DNA from: Paraburkholderia rhynchosiae
GTDB taxonomy: Bacteria; Pseudomonadota; Gammaproteobacteria; Burkholderiales; Burkholderiaceae
Length of the DNA: 64,000 bases
Direction of reading: 5' to 3'
Assembly: GCF_002879865.1 (NCBI RefSeq)
Contig: NZ_PNXY01000008.1
Location: 1 to 64,000 of the forward strand
Each line of letters opens with the position of its first letter. The first letter of the stretch is position 1. The notes under the pieces are model-generated. The model did not search any database. It was not told where the DNA came from and saw only the letters and a list, made by a program, of their open reading frames with translations. The position numbers and the translations under genes are program-made. Below, in pieces: positions 55,650-64,000 of the stretch.

Positions 55650-56725
55650 AGCCGCGCTCCGCAAGCGGGACGCGCGTCGAAAGCGCGTGCCGCCGCGGCC
55701 CTCGGTTCATCCGGTTCATCGGGTCCACCGGCTTCACTATGCACGCCATGCGCCGCCAGCAAGGCGGGCGCGAGATTGACGCCTGGCGCCGCCGAAAGAC
55801 CCGCATAAGCCACCGTCAGGCGCGGATTGACTTCGATCACGACCGGCCCGCGCGACGGATGCCAAACCACGTCGATGCCGACAAAACCCCGCAGTCCCGC
55901 TATCGCCTTCGCGACGCGCTGCGCGAGCGTGCGCAACGTATGGCCCTGCTCGCCGGCCGTATCGATCTGATTGACTATTACGCCATCAAATTCGACGATG
56001 CGCGCATGCTGCCCCGGCGCCCTGGATCCGCTCAGGCCAATCTGCTGCCGGTTGATGCTGACGAGTTCGACGCGCTCGCCATGGCAGATCAGCGAAAGGC
56101 TCAGCGGCTCGCCGTCGACCCACTCCTGCAGCACCGGATTGCGCGCAGCCGCCGCGCGTGCGTCATATTCGGCACAAGCGTCTGCGAGATCGTCGAAGAC
56201 AAAGGTATCGAGCCCGCCCGCGCCGTCGTCCGGTTTCACGACCCAATGGCCACCGGGTTGCGCCAGGGTTTCTCCCGGTTCGATGGCCGGCGTCGTCGCG
56301 ATGCCGTGCGCTGCGAGGCACGCGGCGGTCGCGCTCTTGCTCGACGCAACGCGGATCGCTTCTTTCGCGCAGCCGAGCCAGCGCGCCGCGCCGACCGCGT
56401 CGTATAGATGCATCAGCAAGCCGTCGCATTCGGGCGCAATGATCCACGCGTAATCGTGCTGGCGCGCCACGCGCGCAACGAAGGCCGTCATCGATTCGCC
56501 GGGCGCGGCCATACAATGAGCGAGTGCGGGGTCGACGGTTTCGAAGCGCGAGCTCGCGAAGCTCACCTCGACGCCGTCCAGCTCACGTAAATCGGCGACT
56601 AGCGCGTCGCGCATCACGCGTCCTTCGACAATCAGCGTGCTCAGGTCGGCGAGGCTCCCCGCGCCGGCGACCGCCGGGTAGATACCGCCGCCGGTGAGAT
56701 ACTCGAAGACAAAGATCTTGGTCAA
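55646..56725 (-). CDS. mfnD: ATP-grasp ligase, probable tyramine(tyrosine)-glutamate ligase MfnD
   Basis: The conserved protein starts TKIFVFEYLTGGGIYP. The only suitable start is a TTG at 56725, giving 359 residues; an ATG at 56776 would put the start inside the divergent HisA-like gene. ATP-grasp residues include GHWVVKPDDGAGGLDTFVF, VLQEWVDGEPLSLSLI, and VVIEVNPRLTVAYAGL. The family ligates glutamate to tyramine in methanofuran synthesis; methylofuran contains tyrosine instead. The last 40 residues are non-conserved. Confidence 0.82.
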   Translation of the reverse strand: MTKIFVFEYLTGGGIYPAVAGAGSLADLSTLIVEGRVMRDALVADLRELDGVEVSFASSRFETVDPALAHCMAAPGESMTAFVARVARQHDYAWIIAPECDGLLMHLYDAVGAARWLGCAKEAIRVASSKSATAACLAAHGIATTPAIEPGETLAQPGGHWVVKPDDGAGGLDTFVFDDLADACAEYDARAAAARNPVLQEWVDGEPLSLSLICHGERVELVSINRQQIGLSGSRAPGQHARIVEFDGVIVNQIDTAGEQGHTLRTLAQRVAKAIAGLRGFVGIDVVWHPSRGPVVIEVNPRLTVAYAGLSAAPGVNLAPALLAAHGVHSEAGGPDEPDEPRAAAARAFDARPACGARL

Positions 56726-56738
56726 AGGATGCGCCCCT

Positions 56739-57503
56739 ATGCAGGTGATACCGGTTCTCGATCTGCTCGACGGCAACGTCGTCCGCGCGGTGCGCGGCGA
56801 ACGGACTGCCTATCTGCCTATCCGCTCGCCGCTCGCCGCCACCAGCGAGCCGCTTCACATCGGCCGCGCGCTGCTTGCTGCAAGCGGCGCCCGAACGCTC
56901 TATATCGCCGACCTCGGCGCAATCCTTCAGCATGGCGCTCACGTCGAGACGCTCGCTGCCTTGCGTGCCGCGCTGCCCGGCACCGACATCTGGCTCGATG
57001 CGGGCTATGCCGACTACGCGTCGATGCAGGCGCTGTTCGAACGTATCGACGCTAGCGGCCGGCGCAACGGCACTGACCCTCTCGCGCCGCACGATCTCGC
57101 GACGCTCGTGCCGGTGTTCGGCACCGAATCGCTGCGAGACATAACCGCGCTGCACGCCGCCGAAACGGCCGGGCTCTCGCCGATCCTTTCGCTCGACCAC
57201 CGCGCCGGCCAACTGCTTACAGCCGAGGCATCGTCCGACATCTTCGAACTCGCGCGCTCATGGTGGCCGCGCAGAGTCATCGCCATGACGCTCGATCAGG
57301 TCGGCAGCTACGACGGCCCGGATCTCGCCACCTTCGAACGTATCCGTGCAAACGCGCCTGCCCATACGGACGTGATCGGCGCCGGCGGCATTCGCCATCG
57401 CGACGATATGGCGGCGGCGGCCCGCACTGGCGCTACCGCATGGCTCGTCGCGTCGGCGCTGCACGACCGCCGCATCGGCATGCCGCTCGCCGCGTCGACG
57501 TAG
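56739..57503 (+). CDS. HisA-like TIM-barrel protein of the methylofuran cluster
   Basis: 254 residues from the ATG at 56739. It resembles HisA (QVIPVLDLLDGNVVRAVRGER, TLYIADLGAIL, DVIGAGGIRHRDDM) but lacks the rest of a histidine operon and diverges in the middle. Homologues sit in H4MPT/methanofuran clusters of methylotrophs and methanogens with no proven role. Its start is only 13 bp from the divergent mfnD start. The 259 bp that follow (57504-57762) contain no gene and no convincing promoter. They do hold a GGGTGACAC motif at 57579-57587, identical to half of the inverted repeat at 28657-28675. Confidence 0.78.
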   Translation: MQVIPVLDLLDGNVVRAVRGERTAYLPIRSPLAATSEPLHIGRALLAASGARTLYIADLGAILQHGAHVETLAALRAALPGTDIWLDAGYADYASMQALFERIDASGRRNGTDPLAPHDLATLVPVFGTESLRDITALHAAETAGLSPILSLDHRAGQLLTAEASSDIFELARSWWPRRVIAMTLDQVGSYDGPDLATFERIRANAPAHTDVIGAGGIRHRDDMAAAARTGATAWLVASALHDRRIGMPLAAST

Positions 57504-57762
57504 GCAAGCAAAACAAGTTCCATGCCAATCGGCCCACAAGGTGTTCGAGTAAACAAACGGCAAGCTTTATCGAACCGCGGGTGACACTCTGCTCCAGATC
57601 GACACACAACGTGTGCGGTGCGCAAGACTGGCGCAGTGCCGTTGCGACACGTTCGATGCAAGACGTCGTGCATCGAGCGGTCTCTGCTCCTTTAAGCAGA
57701 ACGTTACATAAGCGCGCTCGGCTTCGAGGCGCGCCGCTGTTTTACGTTGCAGGTGGATCGGC

Positions 57763-59217
57763 ATGGAGCTTGCTAAAAGTCGTCCCATGCATCTCTCGCC
57801 CACCGATCCGTCGACCTCTAGCCCATCGGGCGCGGCCAACGTGCCCGCCTCGTCGATCACGCGCGACTGGACTTGCCCATTCTGTCCGTTGCTGTGCGAC
57901 GACCTCCTAATCGAGTCGCACGACGACGCCACACTCTCCGTGCACAACACCGATTGCCCGCGGCTAGAGCACGCGCTGACGTATTACGGTGCCGCGGATG
58001 CGCAGTGCCGCGCGAGCGTCGACGGACACGAGGTGGAACTCGACGTAGCGCTCTCCCGTGCAGCGCAGATTCTGTCGTCGGCGCGGCGTCCGTTGTTCGG
58101 CGCATTGACGACCGACGTCGCCGGCACGCGCGCACTGTACACGCTGGCCGCGGGCTGCGGCGCGATCCTCGATCATCTGCATGGCGACGCGATGAGCGCG
58201 GCCACGCTCGCCTTGCAGGATCGCGGCTCGTTCTTCACGACGCTTTCAGAAGTGCGCGCGCGCGCCGATCTGCTGGTGTTCTTCGGCTGCCAGCCGTCGC
58301 GGCGCTATCCGCGCTTCTTCACACGCACGATCGAAGGCACCGAGGCGGCGCGCGAACTCGTGTTCGTCGGCTGCACGCCTGATCCGGCAGCGAGCGGCCT
58401 TGCGAATGTGCGAATCGAGTCGATCCTGCCGGACGCCGATCCGTTCGATCCGTTCGATACGCTCGCGCTATGGTCCGCGATCAGCGACGGGCGCACGCCG
58501 AACGCGTTGCATGAGCATGCTTTACATGCGGGACAGGTGGCGCAGACGCTTGCGGTGTTGCAGGCACTGCAGGCTCGTATAGCCGCCGCGCGTTACACGG
58601 TACTCGTCTATGAGCCCACATCGTTGCCCGCCCCGCATGGGGCGCTGCTGATCGAAGCCCTGAACCGGATCGTCAAGGCGTCCAATCTGAGCGCGCGCGC
58701 GGGCTGCCTCGCGCTCGGCGGCGATGACGGCGCGTTGACGGTCAACCAGACCGTGACCTGGCTCTCGGGACTGCCGCTTCGCACGCGTGTTTCGACGCCC
58801 TCACGTATTGCCGGGACCGCACCGCTCGATCACGATCCGTATCGCTATCGCACCGCACGACTGCTCGCCGATGGGGAGATCGACGCGCTGCTATGGGTCG
58901 CGAGCTTCGCGCCGCCCGCGTGGCCAGAAGCGTTGCCTGATGAACTGCCGGCGATCGTGCTCGGCCATCCCGCGTTGGCGCAGGCCGCGACAGCGCGCGG
59001 CGCGGCCACCGTGTTTATTCCCGTCGCCACGCCCGGTGTGGACAGCGGTGGTCATCTATTCCGTGTCGATAGTTCGGTCGTGATGCCGCTCGCCGCCGCG
59101 CGCGGCGGCGGCGAGAGTCTCTCGGCGGCGAACCCCGTCGCAAGCTCGGTTGCCAGAATAGCGACGCAACTCGCCGCGCGCCTCGGCACGCAGCCCGCCG
59201 CACAGGTGCAGCCATGA
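57763..59217 (+). CDS. fhcB: Formyltransferase/hydrolase complex subunit B
   Basis: 484 residues, or 476 from the ATG at 57787. It is related to the FwdB/FmdB subunit of formylmethanofuran dehydrogenase and to molybdopterin oxidoreductases. The N-terminus keeps four cysteines (Cys38, Cys41, Cys45, Cys65; TCPFCPLLCDD and NTDCPR). The middle shows LLVFFGCQPSRRYPRFF. In methylotrophs the Fhc complex does not oxidise but hydrolyses the formyl group to formate. First of the fhcBADC operon. Confidence 0.92.
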   Translation: MELAKSRPMHLSPTDPSTSSPSGAANVPASSITRDWTCPFCPLLCDDLLIESHDDATLSVHNTDCPRLEHALTYYGAADAQCRASVDGHEVELDVALSRAAQILSSARRPLFGALTTDVAGTRALYTLAAGCGAILDHLHGDAMSAATLALQDRGSFFTTLSEVRARADLLVFFGCQPSRRYPRFFTRTIEGTEAARELVFVGCTPDPAASGLANVRIESILPDADPFDPFDTLALWSAISDGRTPNALHEHALHAGQVAQTLAVLQALQARIAAARYTVLVYEPTSLPAPHGALLIEALNRIVKASNLSARAGCLALGGDDGALTVNQTVTWLSGLPLRTRVSTPSRIAGTAPLDHDPYRYRTARLLADGEIDALLWVASFAPPAWPEALPDELPAIVLGHPALAQAATARGAATVFIPVATPGVDSGGHLFRVDSSVVMPLAAARGGGESLSAANPVASSVARIATQLAARLGTQPAAQVQP

Positions 59218-60914
59218 GTCTCATCCGGCTCAAGGGCGGCACGATCTTCGATCCGGCCAACGGCGTCGATGGCGAGCGCCGCGACCTGGCGATTCGCGAC
59301 GGACGCATCGTCGAAGTACCGGCCAATGTGCCGGCCGACCGCGAATACGATGCCACCGGCATGATCGTGATGGCGGGCGGCATCGACATGCATTCGCATA
59401 TCGGCGGCGGCAAGACGAGTCTGTCGCGCCTGCTGCTGCCCGAAGATCATCGGGACGACCCCGTGCGCGACGCCGCCTACGAATCCGTGCAGGACGCGAA
59501 CGGCCGCTATCTCCGGCTGCCGTCATGCGGCGTCTGCACGCCCGGCACGCTCGCGACTGGCTACCGCTACGCCGAAATGGGCTACACAGCCGCGTTCGAA
59601 CCGGCGATGATGCCGTCCAACGCGCGCCACACGCACCTCGAAATGGGCGACACGCCGATCATCGATCACGGCGCGTACGTGATGCTCGGCAACGACGAAC
59701 TGTTCCTGCAGATGCTCGCCGCACGCGACGACTTCGAGCGTCTGCGCGACTACGTCGGCTGGACGATTCATGCGAGCAAAGCACTCGGCGTGAAGGTCGT
59801 CAATCCGGGCGGCATTTCCGCGTTCAAGTTCAACCAGCGCTCGCTGAACGTGGACGAGCCGCATGCGCACTACGGCATTACGCCGCGCGAGGTGCTGCAC
59901 ACGTTGACGCGCGCGCTGACGGAACTGCGCGTGCCCCATCCGCTGCATGTGCATGCGAGCAATCTCGGCGTGCCGGGCAACATCGATTCGACCATCGCGA
60001 CGATGGACGCCGCCGACGGCCTGCCAGTGCATCTCACGCATATCCAGTTTCATAGCTATGGCGTGGAGGGTCCGCAGAAATTTTCGTCAGGTGCGCGCCG
60101 GATCGCGGAGGCGGTGAACGCGCGGCCGAACGTGTCGATCGACGTCGGTCAGATTATCTTCGGGCAAACCGTCACGGCCTCCGGTGACACGATGATGCAG
60201 TTCCGCAACGCACCGCTCGCGCGGCCGCATAAGTGGGTGGTCGGCGATATCGAATGCGATGCAGGCTGCGGCGTGGTGCCGTTCCGCTATCGCGAGCAGA
60301 GCTATGTGAATGCGTTGCAGTGGATCATCGGGCTCGAAATTTTTCTGCTGATCGACGACCCGTGGCGAGTCGCGATGACGACCGACCATCCGAACGGCGG
60401 CCCGTTCACCAGCTATCCGCATCTGATCCGTCTGCTGATGGACAAATCGTTTCGCGACGAGCAGCTCGCGAAGCTCAATGCCGACGCGCAAGTGGCGAGC
60501 GCGTTGCCGCAATTGACGCGCGAATTGTCACTGTACGAGATCGCGATCATCACGCGCGCGGGACCGGCGCGCCTGCTCGGCCTGCGCGATCGCGGCCATC
60601 TAGGTGTGGGCGCGGCGGCGGACATTGCCGTGTATCGCGACAATCCGGACCGCGAGCGCATGTTCACGTCGCCCGCGTATGTGTTCAAGGACGGCGAACT
60701 CGTCGCGCGCGACGGAGCGCTCGTCGCGACGCCGACGGGCGGCATTCACTTCGTGTCGCCCGAATTCGACCGCGGCATCGAGAAGAGAGTGCGTGAGTAC
60801 AGCGAAGCGAATCTTGCGAGCAACTTCGCGCATGCCGCGATCAGCGACGACGAAGCCTGCAACTGCTGCCGCGGCGGCAGACTGCTGCCCGTCGAATGCT
60901 TCGCGCACGGTTGA
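59214..60914 (+). CDS. fhcA: Formyltransferase/hydrolase complex subunit A
   Basis: 566 residues of the amidohydrolase superfamily; ATG overlaps the fhcB stop. Metal ligands appear in GGIDMHSHIGGGK, VVNPGGISAFKFN, HVHASNLGVPGN and MTTDHPNGGPFTSYP. It hydrolyses the N-formyl group of formylmethylofuran, releasing formate, in the cytoplasm. The C-terminal half ends with IAVYRDNPDRERMF and YVFKDGELV, the standard amidohydrolase closing strands. Confidence 0.95.
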   Translation: MSLIRLKGGTIFDPANGVDGERRDLAIRDGRIVEVPANVPADREYDATGMIVMAGGIDMHSHIGGGKTSLSRLLLPEDHRDDPVRDAAYESVQDANGRYLRLPSCGVCTPGTLATGYRYAEMGYTAAFEPAMMPSNARHTHLEMGDTPIIDHGAYVMLGNDELFLQMLAARDDFERLRDYVGWTIHASKALGVKVVNPGGISAFKFNQRSLNVDEPHAHYGITPREVLHTLTRALTELRVPHPLHVHASNLGVPGNIDSTIATMDAADGLPVHLTHIQFHSYGVEGPQKFSSGARRIAEAVNARPNVSIDVGQIIFGQTVTASGDTMMQFRNAPLARPHKWVVGDIECDAGCGVVPFRYREQSYVNALQWIIGLEIFLLIDDPWRVAMTTDHPNGGPFTSYPHLIRLLMDKSFRDEQLAKLNADAQVASALPQLTRELSLYEIAIITRAGPARLLGLRDRGHLGVGAAADIAVYRDNPDRERMFTSPAYVFKDGELVARDGALVATPTGGIHFVSPEFDRGIEKRVREYSEANLASNFAHAAISDDEACNCCRGGRLLPVECFAHG

Positions 60915-60915
60915 A

Positions 60916-61923
60916 ATGGCTGCAATGGCTGAAATGCCCGACAAAAAACATCAACCGCAAACGATGAGCGACCCGGCGACCCTGCAGATCAACGGCACCA
61001 CGATCGACGCCACCTTCGCGGAAGCCTTTCCGATGAAGGCGACGCGGCTCGTCATCACCGCGCATACGCCAGCGTGGGCGATGAACGCGGCGCACTCGCT
61101 GACGGGTTTCGCGACATCGGTGATCGGCTGCGGCTGCGAGGCCGGGGTCGAGCGAACGCTTGAACGAGAGGAAACGCCGGATGGCCGGCCGGGCGTCGCA
61201 GTGCTGCTATTCGCGGTGTCGTCGAAGGAATTGGCGAAACAGATCGAACGGCGCGTCGGGCAATGCGTGCTCACGTGCCCGACCACCGCCGTTTATCGCG
61301 GCATCGACCCCGAGACGAGCCGCGCGCCGCTTTCCGATCTCGCGCCGCTCGGCAAAAACCTGCGCTTTTTCGGCGACGGCTGGCAGATTTCGAAGATGCT
61401 CGGCGACACGCGTTACTGGCGCGTGCCGGTAATGGACGGCGAGTTCGTCTGCGAAGAGACGGCGCCCACCGTCAAGGCCGTCGGCGGCGGTAATCTGATT
61501 TTTCTCGCGCGCGATATCGACGCGGCGTTGGCCGCTGCCGAGGCGGCAGTCGCCGCGATGTGCAGGCTGCCGAACGTCATCATGCCGTTTCCGGGCGGCG
61601 TCGTGCGTTCGGGATCGAAGGTCGGCTCGAAATACAAAGGCGCCACCGCGTCCACCAACGACGCATTCTGTCCGACGCTCACGGGTCTTTCGGCGCGCAG
61701 CGAACTGAGCGCGGAAGCCGGCTGCGTGCTCGAAATCGTGATCGACGGGCTCACCGAAGCGGATGTTGGCGCAGCGATGACGGCGGGCATCGTTGCCGCC
61801 GTCGGGCTCGGAAGTCCGGCGGGCCTGCTGCGGATTTCGGCGGGCAACTACGGCGGCAAGCTCGGGCCTTACCACTTCCATCTTCACCAACTTGCGGCCG
61901 GCCTCGGCGGGAGCAGCGCATGA
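60916..61923 (+). CDS. fhcD: Formylmethanofuran-H4MPT formyltransferase, subunit D
   Basis: 335 residues from the ATG at 60916, which follows the fhcA stop by one base; ATGs at 60925, 60934 and 60964 are alternatives, and conservation starts at about 60970 (LQINGTTIDATFAEAFPMKA). Other blocks: TSVIGCGCEAGVER, MPFPGGVVRSGSKVGSKYKG and SAGNYGGKLGPYHFHL. It moves the formyl group between H4MPT and methylofuran. Confidence 0.95.
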   Translation: MAAMAEMPDKKHQPQTMSDPATLQINGTTIDATFAEAFPMKATRLVITAHTPAWAMNAAHSLTGFATSVIGCGCEAGVERTLEREETPDGRPGVAVLLFAVSSKELAKQIERRVGQCVLTCPTTAVYRGIDPETSRAPLSDLAPLGKNLRFFGDGWQISKMLGDTRYWRVPVMDGEFVCEETAPTVKAVGGGNLIFLARDIDAALAAAEAAVAAMCRLPNVIMPFPGGVVRSGSKVGSKYKGATASTNDAFCPTLTGLSARSELSAEAGCVLEIVIDGLTEADVGAAMTAGIVAAVGLGSPAGLLRISAGNYGGKLGPYHFHLHQLAAGLGGSSA

Positions 61924-62777
61924 GCGTCGTGACTACGCTTCGCTTAAAGGCAGCGCCGGGTTTTCGCGTCGACGCTTCGGCGTTGTTGCCTGCGCCGCTC
62001 GCGGCCATGTCTGTGGCGGAGATCGAGCGCATCGTTCTGCCTGCGGGCAATGACAGATGTGTGGTCGGCGATGTGTTTGACGTGTCGCGCGGCGGCGATG
62101 CTGCCGCTGCGTCCGAAGAAGCGTCTCAGGCCAGCTCTGACGCTGCATTGGTGATCGAAGACGCCGCGCCGTGGCTCGACCGCGTCGGCGCGCGGATGAC
62201 CGAAGGGCATCTCATCGTGCAAGGTTCGACCGGCGATCACAGCGGCTTCCAGATGGCTGGCGGCGTGTTGCGCATCGACGGCGACGCCGGACACTTCACC
62301 GCTTGCGAGATGCGCGGCGGACGGTTGACGGTCGCGGGCGATTGCGGCGATTTCGCGGCCGGCGCGCTCGTCGGCGACATGGAGGGCATGACGGGCGGCA
62401 CGCTAACGATTCATGGCAACGCCGGCGCGCGGCTCGCCGACCGGATGCGCCGCGGGCTGGTGCTGGTCGGCGGCGATGCGGGCGACTTCGCGGCGTCGCG
62501 GCTCGTGGCGGGCACCATCGGCATCGCCGGTCAACTCGGCGCACACTATGCGTACGGTATGAGGCGCGGAACCCTGCTGCTCGCGCAGCGTCCCACGTAT
62601 TTGCCGCCCACCTTCACAGACGGCGGTCGCGGTTTCGACGTATTCTGGTCGTTGCTCGTACGCAGTCTCGCCGGCGAAATCGCGCCGTTTTCGCAGTGGC
62701 GCGAGGCGAGCTTGCCGCGCCGCTATGCAGGCGACGTCGCCGTCGACGGGCGAGGTGAAATACTCGTGATGGGCTAG
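61920..62777 (+). CDS. fhcC: Formyltransferase/hydrolase complex subunit C
   Basis: 285 residues; ATG overlaps the fhcD stop. It consists of repeated short beta-helix units (GHLIVQGSTGDHSGFQMAGG, GGRLTVAGDCGDFAAG, GGTLTIHGNAGARLADRM), like FwdC and the glutamate synthase C-terminal domain. It holds the A and B subunits together. It closes the C1 island; the next 100 bp carry no feature. Confidence 0.94.
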   Translation: MSVVTTLRLKAAPGFRVDASALLPAPLAAMSVAEIERIVLPAGNDRCVVGDVFDVSRGGDAAAASEEASQASSDAALVIEDAAPWLDRVGARMTEGHLIVQGSTGDHSGFQMAGGVLRIDGDAGHFTACEMRGGRLTVAGDCGDFAAGALVGDMEGMTGGTLTIHGNAGARLADRMRRGLVLVGGDAGDFAASRLVAGTIGIAGQLGAHYAYGMRRGTLLLAQRPTYLPPTFTDGGRGFDVFWSLLVRSLAGEIAPFSQWREASLPRRYAGDVAVDGRGEILVMG

Positions 62778-62881
62778 GTAAAAGCGCCGCGCGGCCCGCA
62801 TAAACATGCAGTCAAACGGGCTGTCGGATAGCTGGTCAAAACAGTGTCCGACACAGACACCGGATAACGAGGGAGGCAGAC

Positions 62882-63448
62882 ATGACGATCGCGCATTCTT
62901 CTTCCGCGCAGCCTGGCGCCGACGCACCCGCGCCGCGCTATGCCGGCTCGTTGATCGCGCTGCATTGGCTGATCGCCTTCGGCATCATCGGCTTGCTCGC
63001 GCTGGGGCTCTATATGGTCGGACTGCCGAAAGGCTTGCCGGTCAAGGCGACGCTGCTTAACCTTCACAAGTCCATCGGACTAACGGTTTTCCTGCTGGTG
63101 CTTCTCCGCATCATGGCGCGTGTGGCCTTTCATCGGCCGCCCTTGCCGCCGATGCGACCGTGGCAACGCGCCGCCGCGCGCACTACGCAGGGCCTTTTAT
63201 ACGTAGCAATGGTGGCAATGCCCTTGTCGGGCTATCTGGGCTCGTCGTTCAATCGTTACGGAACACGCTTCTGGGGCATTCCGCTGCCGAAATGGGGCTG
63301 GGACGATGCGGGCTTGCGCGGGCTGTTCTTCGGCATTCACGAGGCCATCGCCTATGCGCTGATCGTGCTGATCGTGTTGCATGTGGCGGGCGCGCTCAAG
63401 CATCAGTGGATCGATCGCGACAATCTGCTCGCGAGGATGCTGCCATGA
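62882..63448 (+). CDS. Cytochrome b561
   Basis: 188 residues with four membrane helices (LHWLIAFGIIGLLALGLYMVG, IGLTVFLLVLLRIMARVAF, GLLYVAMVAMPLSGYLG, IAYALIVLIVLHVAGALK, each in part). Haem-ligand histidines are in the first and last helices (SLIALHW, VLHVAGALKHQW) and NLHKSIG. It is an inner-membrane dihaem quinol oxidase, possibly superoxide or electron-transfer related. It is not a recognised C1 gene but lies 104 bp after fhcC. Confidence 0.9.
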   Translation: MTIAHSSSAQPGADAPAPRYAGSLIALHWLIAFGIIGLLALGLYMVGLPKGLPVKATLLNLHKSIGLTVFLLVLLRIMARVAFHRPPLPPMRPWQRAAARTTQGLLYVAMVAMPLSGYLGSSFNRYGTRFWGIPLPKWGWDDAGLRGLFFGIHEAIAYALIVLIVLHVAGALKHQWIDRDNLLARMLP

Positions 63449-64000
63449 AGCGGCCCGGCTCATACACGCGCTCATGCGCACACTCGTACACGCGGCCACG
63501 TTCACAGCACGGCTCGTCGCAAGCGCCGCTGACGCTCGACGCATTGCGCACGCGCGACGGTCAGCGGGTGTCGTTCGCCGTTGCCGGAGCCGCGGACGGC
63601 GTGCCGGTCGTTGTACTGCACGGCGGTCCGGGCAGCGGCAGTCAGCCGGACGCAACGCGGCTCTTCGACTTGACGCGCTTCAGAATCGTGCTGATCGACC
63701 AGCGCGGCACCGGACGCTCGACGCCGGGCGGCAGCGTGCGCCGCAACCGCACGGATCGGCTGATCGAAGACATCGAAGCGGTGCGGATGCGGCTCGGCGT
63801 CGAACGCTGGGGCGTGCTCGGCGGCTCGTGGGGCGCGGCGCTCGCGCTCGCGTATGCGGGACGGCATCCGCAATCGGTGACGGGCGTGGTGCTACGTGGC
63901 CTCTTTCTCACTTCGATGCGCGAGGTTCGCGGCTTGTTCGTCGCGTCGCGCAAGCGTGCGCCGGGCGCATGGGCGAAGCTCTGCGCCGCAGCGCGTTGCG
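63445..64000 (+). CDS. Prolyl aminopeptidase-like alpha/beta hydrolase (cut by window edge)
   Basis: The ATG at 63445 overlaps the cytochrome stop and 185 codons are visible. The S33 family motifs VVVLHGGPGSGSQPD, FRIVLIDQRGTGRSTPGG and the nucleophile elbow GVLGGSWGAALALAYAGRHP are intact. It would release N-terminal proline from peptides, or act as a related hydrolase. The first 28 residues are low-complexity and may precede the true start. The catalytic Asp and His lie beyond the window. Confidence 0.85.
   Translation, partial: MKRPGSYTRSCAHSYTRPRSQHGSSQAPLTLDALRTRDGQRVSFAVAGAADGVPVVVLHGGPGSGSQPDATRLFDLTRFRIVLIDQRGTGRSTPGGSVRRNRTDRLIEDIEAVRMRLGVERWGVLGGSWGAALALAYAGRHPQSVTGVVLRGLFLTSMREVRGLFVASRKRAPGAWAKLCAAARC

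Noticed and set aside
56739..57503. True histidine-pathway HisA
   Set aside because: No other his genes are near, and the gene is embedded in methylofuran genes; the conserved HisA-like blocks fit the uncharacterised C1-associated family better.
57696..57708. Fifth AACGTT operator (AGAACGTTACATA) before fhcB, and a similar core at 15791
   Set aside because: Only the central core matches; the outer TGC/GCA arms are missing, so chance is the best explanation.

Overview
The window is high-GC DNA from a Burkholderiales bacterium, most likely Paraburkholderia or a close relative. The basis is the OmpC-type porin, the gcdR/gcdHG arrangement, the red-type RuBisCO operon with cbbX, and a DmrB-type dihydromethanopterin reductase. 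I assign this from gene content and recognised protein families; no database search was possible. I saw no rRNA, tRNA, CRISPR array, IS element or phage gene.

Left part, about 1-17.7 kb, is accessory catabolism. It starts with a glutarate module on the minus strand: a partial ETF-ubiquinone oxidoreductase, a CaiB-type CoA-transferase and glutaryl-CoA dehydrogenase, with a divergent LysR regulator and a perfect palindrome at about -64 of the dehydrogenase promoter. Next come a porin and a divergent 8 kb plus-strand cluster: 2-hydroxyacid dehydrogenase, APH-type kinase, cupin, a diverged enolase paralogue, an extradiol-type VOC dioxygenase, a carboxymuconolactone-decarboxylase-like protein, a zinc alcohol dehydrogenase and an FAH-family hydrolase. 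Four near-identical palindromes with an AACGTT core sit at its promoters. I do not recognise this as a described pathway. An amino-acid module follows: DadA-like oxidase, periplasmic binding protein, ornithine-cyclodeaminase-like protein and a PAS/HTH regulator.

Middle and right, about 17.6-62.8 kb, form one large C1 island. Minus strand 28.3 to 17.6 kb: xoxF-xoxG-xoxJ-unknown-cbbR-mxaR-S-A-C-K-L, a lanthanide-type methanol dehydrogenase with its cytochrome, periplasmic partner and maturation genes. Plus strand 28.8-42.4 kb: the tetrahydromethanopterin (H4MPT) pathway and cofactor synthesis (pterin dehydratase, RFAP synthase, mtdB, two ATP-grasp ligases, mch, CitG-like, fae, sigma-54 activator, dmrB, DHPS-like), with folB on the opposite strand. 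Minus strand 51.7 to 42.4 kb: a Calvin-cycle operon cbbL-S-X-F-P-T-A and rpe. From 52.2 to 62.8 kb: a lone pqqA, methylofuran synthesis genes (mfnB, mfnE, mfnF, mfnD, a HisA-like gene, a DUF447 gene) and fhcBADC.

Together these encode methanol oxidation in the periplasm, formaldehyde capture by Fae, oxidation through H4MPT and methylofuran to formate, and CO2 fixation by the Calvin cycle. This is the layout of an autotrophic methylotroph. Formate dehydrogenase, pqqBCDE and mxaFI are not in the window. Two sequences matching the sigma-54 consensus, one before the H4MPT genes and one before pqqA, suggest control by the sigma-54 activator encoded inside the island. The window ends in a cytochrome b561 and a truncated prolyl aminopeptidase.
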